NCBI RefSeq assembly: GCF_000715075.1
Contig: NC_134101.1
Span: forward strand, 196,064,103 to 196,128,102
Direction: 5' to 3'
Origin: Nicotiana tabacum
Taxonomy: Eukaryota > Streptophyta > Magnoliopsida > Solanales > Solanaceae
Length of the DNA stretch: 64,000 bases
The notes beneath the pieces were generated by a model, which was not told the DNA's origin, did no database searches, and saw only the letters and a program-made list of their open reading frames with translations. Positions 57,368 to 64,000 of the stretch are shown here, piece by piece; the first letter of the stretch is position 1, and each line of letters begins with the position of its first letter. Both the position numbers and the translations under genes were made by a program.

Positions 57368-60227
57368 TGTCACACCTCCTTTTTCCGCACCCGAGAGGGC
57401 GCAAGGGAGTTTTTCCAATTAAAGGACAATCGAAAGGGGATTTATTTATTTATTTCAGAGTCGCCACTTGGGAGATTTTGGGTGTCCCAAGTCACCAATT
57501 TTAATCCCGAATCGAGGAAAAGAATGACTCCATATTACAGTCTGCGTACCAGAAATCTAGATAAGGAATTCTGTTAACTCGGGAGAAGGTGTTAGGCATT
57601 CCCGAGTTCCGTGGTTCTAGCACGGTCGCTCAACTGTTATATTCGGCTTGATTATCTGATTTTATACAAATGTGAACTTATGTGCCAATTTTATCTTTTA
57701 ACCGCTTTTATCATTCACTGTTATTTTTATAGGACTTGCAACGTCGTGAAAACATATCTCGAACCACGTTATATCAATGCACCCGTGGTTATTGACATAT
57801 CTCGACTCAGTTGAGATTTGGATTTGGGTCACATAAATGTGCACCCGAATTTAGGGAGATATCATTATTAAAGTCGTGCCTAAAGCAACTAGCGCATTAT
57901 TATTTTGGGGTAGGGCCGTGAAATTTGCTAAACGGCCCGTCCCGGAATCTAAGTATTTAATACATATATTTTGTGAGGGCCCCGCAATTTGTCCCTTTTA
58001 TTTAGCGAGGCTCGCCTCATTTTATTATTATTATTATTTAAAAGAATTTGCAACGTCATGGAAATGCATCTCAGACCACGTCACAATCAATGTACCCGTG
58101 ATTAGAAACACATTTCGACTCCGTTGAGACTTGGATTTGGGTCACATAAATGTGCACCCGAGTTAAGAAGGTAACATTATTAAATACGCGCTTAAAGCAA
58201 CTAGCGTATTGTTATTTTGGGAAAGTCCGTGAAATTCGCTAAGCGGCCTGTCCCGAATTCTAAGAATTTTAATAAGGTTCCTATTAGTCCTAACTTTGCT
58301 AACGTATTGTTATTGTTATTAAACCCAACTTCTATTACTAACAAATGAGAAATAAGGTTTAAACGCTAGTAGTCATGATTTTTCATTCAGACGTTCACAT
58401 ACCTATTACAACGAGAGTACATAATATATGCAAGCACATATGTTCGCAACAAATCACTGGATGTCAAATTGTTCCCTTAATAAACACAAATATATGCATA
58501 GAAGTAGACATTCTCGTAAAAAAACTTAAGTTCACAATATGTTCTCACATTTACTTTAAGCATATGCAGTAACTAATCATAAGATGAACATTTTTAACAA
58601 AAACGACAAAAAATGCATTGTTGACATTCATCTTAAACCATAATATGCGAATCGAACGAAATGAAACAAAGGACGAAGAACACTAACCTTCGAACCTCGA
58701 CAAACCTAGAACGACAAATAGCGCCCCCGACGGAACTTCGAACCTGACCTCACTAAACGAGGAAACAATGACGAAACCTCGGACAAACACCTCGGCGAGC
58801 AAAAGCAACCTCACCGGAAAAACAGAAAGCTCGGACCAAAGTCGACCTCGACGGAAAACAGAAAACTCGGCAAGGCAGAATCGCGGCAACCAGCAGCTGC
58901 CCGGAAACGCAGCAACGACTGCTTGGCACGCAGCGATAGCTACTCGTTGGACTGGAAATGGTGAAACGACTGGTTTTCGTTCTGGCTATGCGTGGAGCTG
59001 TCGAACTGGGGAGGTTTCGCGGGTGGCGGGGAGCTGGTGGCCTAGCTGGTAACGGCAATGGCTGGGGGACTGTTTGGTCAGTCGGGAAGGTGACGGGATG
59101 AAGGGAGCTGGGCGACGGTGGTCGTGGTGGGTTTGGACGTGGTGTTTGGACGTTGGCGGAGGGTCAGTGACGACGAACAGCAGTGTCGTCGGGGCAGTGG
59201 TCGAGGACTGAGCTAGTAACGGCAACAATGGCGGATTCAAGGAGGAGGAAGGCGATGGTCGTTATTGTCGTGATTGGTTTTAGTTACGACGGGGTGAGGG
59301 CTGCTGACGGGTTGACGATGCTGCTGCTGGACTGGTTTGGGTAACAATGGTGGTTTGTTGATGGTGGTGATGGAGGAGGCAGAAGGGGTGGTTGTTTGGG
59401 TGGTTTGGCGGAGGTGGAAGCAGGTGGTTAGGGTTGTTTGGTTCTTCTTCTTTGTGAAGAAGAAGATCAACAGTGTATCCGTTCTTTTTTTAAAAAAAAA
59501 ATTCCAAGTCCCCTCTCTTTTAGCTTTGCCCGTGCATTTGTAAGCCTCTGCCAAGAAAAATGAGCCCCACGCGTGGTGGGGTTCGAGACTTGTGTCCCCC
59601 ACGCGTGGTGGGGTTCCCCGTGTACGGTGTTCCGTCTGTGTTCCCCACGCGTGTCCCCTCACGTGTGGTGGACTCGAATTATTATGGGCTAGGTCCGAAA
59701 TTAGGCCTAAAATCGGGTAGTTTGAACCCGAATATTATTCTTTTGCCCGGACCCGAGAAATAGGAACACGACATTGCTTAACTGATTATGTAAGCAAAAT
59801 AACTACAAAAAATAAGACTAATAATTAACACAAAACTAGATCTTTTTTTTAATATTTTTTCAAGATTAAAATAACTACAAAATACTAATAAAACTATTTT
59901 TTTGTAATTTTCGTTTTTAATATAAAGATAAAATATAAAGTAACATTTTTTGTATTTTTCAAAATTAAAATGACTATAAAACATTAATAGAACTATATTT
60001 TTGGTAATTTTCGAAATTATATAAAGTACAAAAATAAAGTACAATTTTTGCATTTTTTCAAGTTTATGAGAAATACATAAACTAAAATTTATATATATTT
60101 TTGTAATTTTCCTCTTTTGCGACGAAAATAAAGTAAAAATAGTCAAAATAGTTATATTAGACCTAAATTAAATATTTAAGCTAAAATGTGAAAATTCTCG
60201 GGGAGGGTCAAAAATCAGGTGTCTACA
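57368..60227 (-). mobile_element. LTR E (3' LTR of element E)
   Basis: TGTCACACC (57368) to CAGGTGTCTACA (60227), 2860 bp, the same family as LTR B (shared ends, GAGTCGCCA at 57458-57466, CACGCG palindromes at 59567-59576, 59599-59608 and 59645-59653) but clearly diverged. The polypurine-tract complement follows, so it is the 3' LTR of a minus-strand element extending past 64000. The left target repeat candidate is GGCTG (57363-57367). ORFs at 58683-59662 are Arg/Pro-rich readings of GC-rich U3. Confidence 0.9.
57576..57608 (-). other. Conserved U5 hairpin with GCCTAACACCTTC loop, copy 5 (LTR E)
   Basis: AACTCGGGA pairs perfectly with TCCCGAGTT (9 bp) around GAAGGTGTTAGGCAT, the longest stem of the five. 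Confidence 0.78.
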
Positions 60228-60245
60228 GCTGCCCCTCTTTGACTG
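60228..60245 (-). promoter_or_regulatory. Polypurine tract of element E
   Basis: The minus strand reads CAGTCAAAGAGGGGCAGC before the LTR start TGTAGACACC, identical to B over this stretch. Confidence 0.85.
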
Positions 60246-60338
60246 AAACACGAAGAGTTTTCCGACAAAGAACGACTAGACATGTTTTTGACCCGACCAT
60301 TACTTGGACGGACTACACTAAGGAAAAGGAGGGAATGT

Positions 60339-60408
60339 GACCGAGCCTTGGTATCTGAGCTGCCTACATATCCTTGGTTATACAGGAATCAGGCCACGTG
60401 TAGTTCGG
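60339..60408 (-). other. CTACGTA stem module, copy 8 (element E)
   Basis: Nearly identical to copy 3 of element B and at the same distance from the polypurine tract. Sequence 60409-60780 parallels 27841-28220 of B and has no gene. Confidence 0.7.
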
Positions 60409-60959
60409 AAATGAGAGAGATGGTAGAGTGTACCGAGGTGAAGAGCCGATCGAGGTGCCGTTCCACTGAGGTTCCGGTCCGTGGTCCTGTCATTACATCA
60501 AAAATGATAACTGAAAAAGACTAACTAAACCTATCAGCTACTAGTTACAAGGATTCATATCTTCAAGTCTTCTGAAACTTGATCTTGAGTCTTGAATGGT
60601 GCTTCATACAGACTTTGGATTTGAACCTTGCCACTTGCTAGTTGTAGGTGCTAGTTCTTGAGCAGACCATATTTGTTCTGCCTACATATCCTTGAGCATA
60701 CCTTGATACCTTTTTTGTGTCCAGCTTTTGTTGACCACCTCAGCATGTTGACTCGCCTTCTTGAGGCGAGCTTCTCCTATTTATAAATTGGTTGAATGCT
60801 GGTGATTTTAGCTGTAGCCTTCTGCTTCCCGGTGCTGGGGATTCCTATTGTTTCCTGCGGGGGATTCCTGTTGTATTCCTCTGCTTTATTGATTCTAAGT
60901 GTGCTCCATTCTCATATGAGCGGGCTTTTGGCTTCAATACTTCAATTGTATTCCCTTAT

Positions 60960-61200
60960 TCTCCAGGTGGGTGCCTGATTTCTATTTCTTTTCTTTATCC
61001 TTGTTCTCCAGGTGGACGCCTGATTTCTTCCTTCCTTTGTCTTTTTTCTCCAGGTGGACGCCTGATTTCTTTTTCTTTGTCCTTGTTCTCCAGGTGGACG
61101 CCTGACTACTTCTTTTCTATGTCCTTGTTCTCCAGGTGGACGCCTGATTTCTTCCTTTCTTTGTCCTTGTTCTCCAGGTGGACGCCTGATTTCTTCCTTG
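60960..61200 (-). repeat. Tandem array, six units of about 38 bp (CAGGTGGACGCCTG)
   Basis: Units read CTTGTTCTCCAGGTGGACGC then CTGATTTCTTCCTT. CAGG pairs with CCTG around TGGACG. The 167-codon plus-strand ORF (60792-61295) with PGGRLIS repeats is a by-product of the array. Flanking 60780-60950 and 61201-61550 hold repeated GCTGGGGAT motifs as in B. Confidence 0.88.
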
Positions 61201-61554
61201 TCGGCTTGCGTTTTCCTCCGATGCTTTTATTTTGTGAACTTGAGGGATGGTACGGGCCTTTTGCTCCTCTGAGTACCAGTTTTCATTTTGCTTGATCCGC
61301 TGGGGACATGGCCTTCTTCATCAAGCCTTTCAATGGTTCCTTTGGCGGTATGGCTCTCTTCATCAGATTTGCCACGCTGGGCATGACTCAATGTTCACAA
61401 GCTGCTTCTTTCAAAATGCGTCCTTACGCGTCCTTTTGACTCGTGTGCTTGAGTTTGCCTCCCTCTGCTTCCCGGCGCTGGGGATTTTTATTGTTACCCG
61501 CTGGATATTCCTGTTGTAACCTTCTACCTTCCGGTGGGGTTAATGCTCTCAAAA

Positions 61555-63003
61555 CCTGAAATATTTAAACTAAAACATAAAAATATTCCTCTCGTTATAC
61601 AGGTGGGCGCCTATTTAAACTAAGACATGAAAATTATTCCACTCGTTATACAGGTGGGCGCCTATTTAAACTACGACTGAAAATTATTCCTCTCGTTATA
61701 CAGGTGGGCGCCTATTTAAACTAAGACATGAAAATTATTCCTCTCGTTATACAGGTGGGCGCCTATTTAAACTAAGACATGAAAATATTCCTCTCGTTAT
61801 ACAGGTGGGCGCCTATTTAAACTAAGACATGAAAATTATTCCTCTCGTTATACAGGTGGGCGCCTATTTAAACTAAGACATGAAAATTATTCCTCTCGTT
61901 ATACAGGTGGGCGCCTATTTAAACTAAGACATGAAAATTATTCCTCTCGTTATACAGGTGGGCGCCTATTTAAACTAAGACATGAAAATATTCCTCTCGT
62001 TATACAGGTGGGCGCCTATTTAAACTAAGACATGAAAATTATTCCTCTCGTTATACAGGTGGGCGCCTATTTAAACTAAGACATGAAAATTATTCCTCTC
62101 GTTATACAGGTGGGCGCCTATTTAAACTAAGACATGAAAATTATTCCTCTCGTTATACAGGTGGGCGCCTATTTAAACTAAGACATGAAAATTATTCCTC
62201 TCGTTATACAGGTGGGCGCCTATTTAAACTAAGACATGAAAATATTCCTCTCGTTATACAGGTGGGCGCCTATTTAAACTAAGACATGAAAATTATTCCT
62301 CTCGTTATACAGGTGGGCGCCTATTTAAACTAAGACATGAAAATTATTCCTCTCGTTATACAGGTGGGCGCCTATTTAAACTAAGACATGAAAATTATTC
62401 CTCTCGTTATACAGGTGGGCGCCTATTTAAACTAAGACATGAAAATATTCCTCTCGTTATACAGGTGGGCGCCTATTTAAACTAAGACATGAAAATTATT
62501 CCTCTCGTTATACAGGTGGGCGCCTATTTAAACTAAGACATGAAAATTATTCCTCTCGTTATACAGGTGGGCGCCTATTTAAACTAAGACATGAAAATTA
62601 TTCCTCTCGTTATACAGGTGGGCGCCTATTTAAACTAAGACATGAAAATTATTCCTCTCGTTATACAGGTGGGCGCCTATTTAAACTAAGACTGAAAATT
62701 ATTCCTCTCGTTATACAGGTGGGCGCCTATTTAAACTAAGACATGAAAAGTATTCCTCTCGTTATACAGGTGGGCGCCTATTTAAACTAATACATGAAAT
62801 TTATTCCTCTCGTTATACAGGTGGGCGCCTATTTAAACTAAGACATGAAAATTATTCCTCTCGTTATACAGGTGGGCGCCTATTTAAACTAAGACTGAAA
62901 ATTATTCCTCTCGTTATACAGGTGGGCGCCTATTTAAACTAAGACATGAAAATTATTCCTCTCGTTATACAGGTGGGCGCCTATTTAAACTAAGACTGAA
63001 AAG
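61555..63003 (-). repeat. Tandem array, about 28 copies of 51-53 bp (element E)
   Basis: The unit is ATTCCTCTCGTTATACAGGT, GGGCGCCTATTTAAACTAAG, ACATGAAAAT. Copies are almost identical; most variation is one or two bases in the final A/T run and loss of AC in ACATG. GGCGCC is self-complementary, and CCT pairs with AGG around CTCGTTATAC. High homogeneity indicates recent amplification. It lies in the 3' noncoding region of E, in the position held by arrays 28711-30985 in B. Confidence 0.95.
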
Positions 63004-64000
63004 ATTTTGTTTTCCCGTTCCTCCGAGAAAATTTTTGACAATGGCAGAAAATTTTCGGCCCCTATTTTGGTGACCTTTCTGGTATCGCGTTCCTCTGCCT
63101 TCATCGACCTTTATTTTCCTGCAGCAGACAGAAAGACTTAATTAGTTTTAATCATGGTGGGGCAACGGTGATCTTTCCGTTGGGGATGATTTCTCCCTTT
63201 CTTTTCCTTGCTCTGTGCACCAATAACTGGTTGGTGGACGACGTCGCTTGCTGGGGTGGTTTTTCCATTTAACCCCCTTTCTGCTTCTCTTTTTAGGACA
63301 TGCCGTGGGAGTCTGCTTTTAATCCCGAAATTACCCCCCTTCAGGAGTTCACTTCCCCCGGAATTGTGAGGCATAGAATTGCATTTCCTGGGGATATCTT
63401 GCACTAGATTGATTTCCCTTTCTTGTGGCGTCTGACCACTTTGGACTGGTAGTAAACTTTGAAAAATCTCTTTCAACACGAATTCTTAGAAAGAAAAACG
63501 AAAGAAATAGAAAAAAGAAGAAAATCTTTCTGAACCAATACTTGGTGGAAAAAGGAAAAGAGAAAAACTTATCTGGACAACAGGACTGGTCCTTGTGATC
63601 ATGACGTGCACCATAGATTCCCGACCCAGTCTATTTGTATCAATCAACTTGCCAGATGACCTTACCTGCTGGGGATAAATGGGCGTCCATTTCTCTGTGA
63701 ACGCGGATCCCTTTTGTTGATCTGTCTCGTCGCCTCATAGTGCCCTTCGAGGGGTTTTCACTAATGAGACTCTCTCTTTTCTCTCAGCTCCCGGCGCCTT
63801 ATGGTGCCTGTGAAGGTTTTCACCAATAAGACTCTCTCGTTTTATATCCCTCATCTTTTGTCGCCTTGTGGTGCCTGTGAAGGTTTTCACCGCCAAGACT
63901 CTCTTATTTTATTATATATTTTCAACGGAGGATGGGAGTGTTGTCGATGTGACCCTCTCTTCTGGAGATCAATTTATTTCCCGTTTTATGCTCCTCTTCT
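63004..64000 (-). other. 3' noncoding region of element E continuing past the window
   Basis: No gag or pol similarity is visible. It includes a GAGAAAATTTTT/AGAAAATTTTCGGCCCC pair (63025-63065) matching the B region at 31185, repeated GCTGGGG motifs, and at 63731-63905 three units of the RGTGCC...CACY hairpin repeat followed by ARGACTCTCTY. The 113-codon ORF 63138-63479 (minus) has no known domain. By analogy with B a gag may lie beyond 64000. Confidence 0.55.

Noticed and set aside
60792..61295. 167-codon plus-strand ORF with PGGRLIS repeats
   Set aside because: It follows the 38-bp array and its codons change meaning with each indel. There is no domain, and the element's coding strand is the minus strand.

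Overview
The window is plant nuclear DNA made almost entirely of nested transposable elements. I found no host protein-coding gene, rRNA or tRNA gene. The Ty3/gypsy families, a chromovirus LTR opening TGTA followed by an initiator-Met type primer site, an RTE-clade LINE tail ending in TTG repeats and the overall repeat style point to Solanaceae, most likely Nicotiana. The genus is an inference from memory of repeat families.

Layout. 1-4700 is a very long LTR (C) that sits inside the 3' LTR of element A. Element A (4701-23369, minus strand) is a decayed Tat/Ogre-type Ty3 element with 4.7 kb LTRs. Its domains in minus-strand order are gag, protease, G-patch, RT, RNase H, a second RNase H and integrase, then a 3' noncoding region with a 16-unit hairpin array, a polypurine tract and the 3' LTR. 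A is inserted in the protease active-site codons of an older plus-strand Ty3 element (23370-24761). That older element is interrupted again in its RT by element B and resumes at 41346. Element B (24762-37829) has one LTR, about 5.8 kb of 3' noncoding DNA packed with tandem hairpin arrays, an intact 490-codon gag and a long leader, but no pol and no primer-binding end. In place of that end, the flanking RT fragment and the LTR are present a second time (37830-41345), and this second LTR is bounded by the 5-bp repeat CTAGA. 41576-46545 holds chromovirus pieces: a chromodomain tail, one LTR, a second LTR, a PBS and a gag start. An RTE LINE tail and a Ty1/copia gag remnant follow. Element D (48072-57367, minus strand) is a Tat/Retand-like element with a 0.93 kb 3' LTR, decayed gag-pol and an antisense accessory gene with three in-frame introns. 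Element E (57368 to beyond the window end) is a relative of B inserted in D; only its 3' LTR and 3' noncoding region with a roughly 28-copy array are visible.

The strongest unexplained signal is RNA structure. A,B and E carry eight copies of a conserved stem module (outer CTACGTAT-type stem, a variable inner stem and a constant AATCA segment) whose helices change in a compensatory way. All five full-length or near-full-length LTR 3' ends of the A, B, C and E families carry a second hairpin with an invariant GCCTAACACCTTC loop about 180-210 nt from the LTR end. Most tandem arrays in the 3' regions are also runs of small hairpins with covarying stems. These are conserved structures rather than protein genes, and I know of no named RNA family for them.

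Limits: coordinates of decayed domains are approximate, identities were judged by eye, and family names come from motif recognition without database searches.
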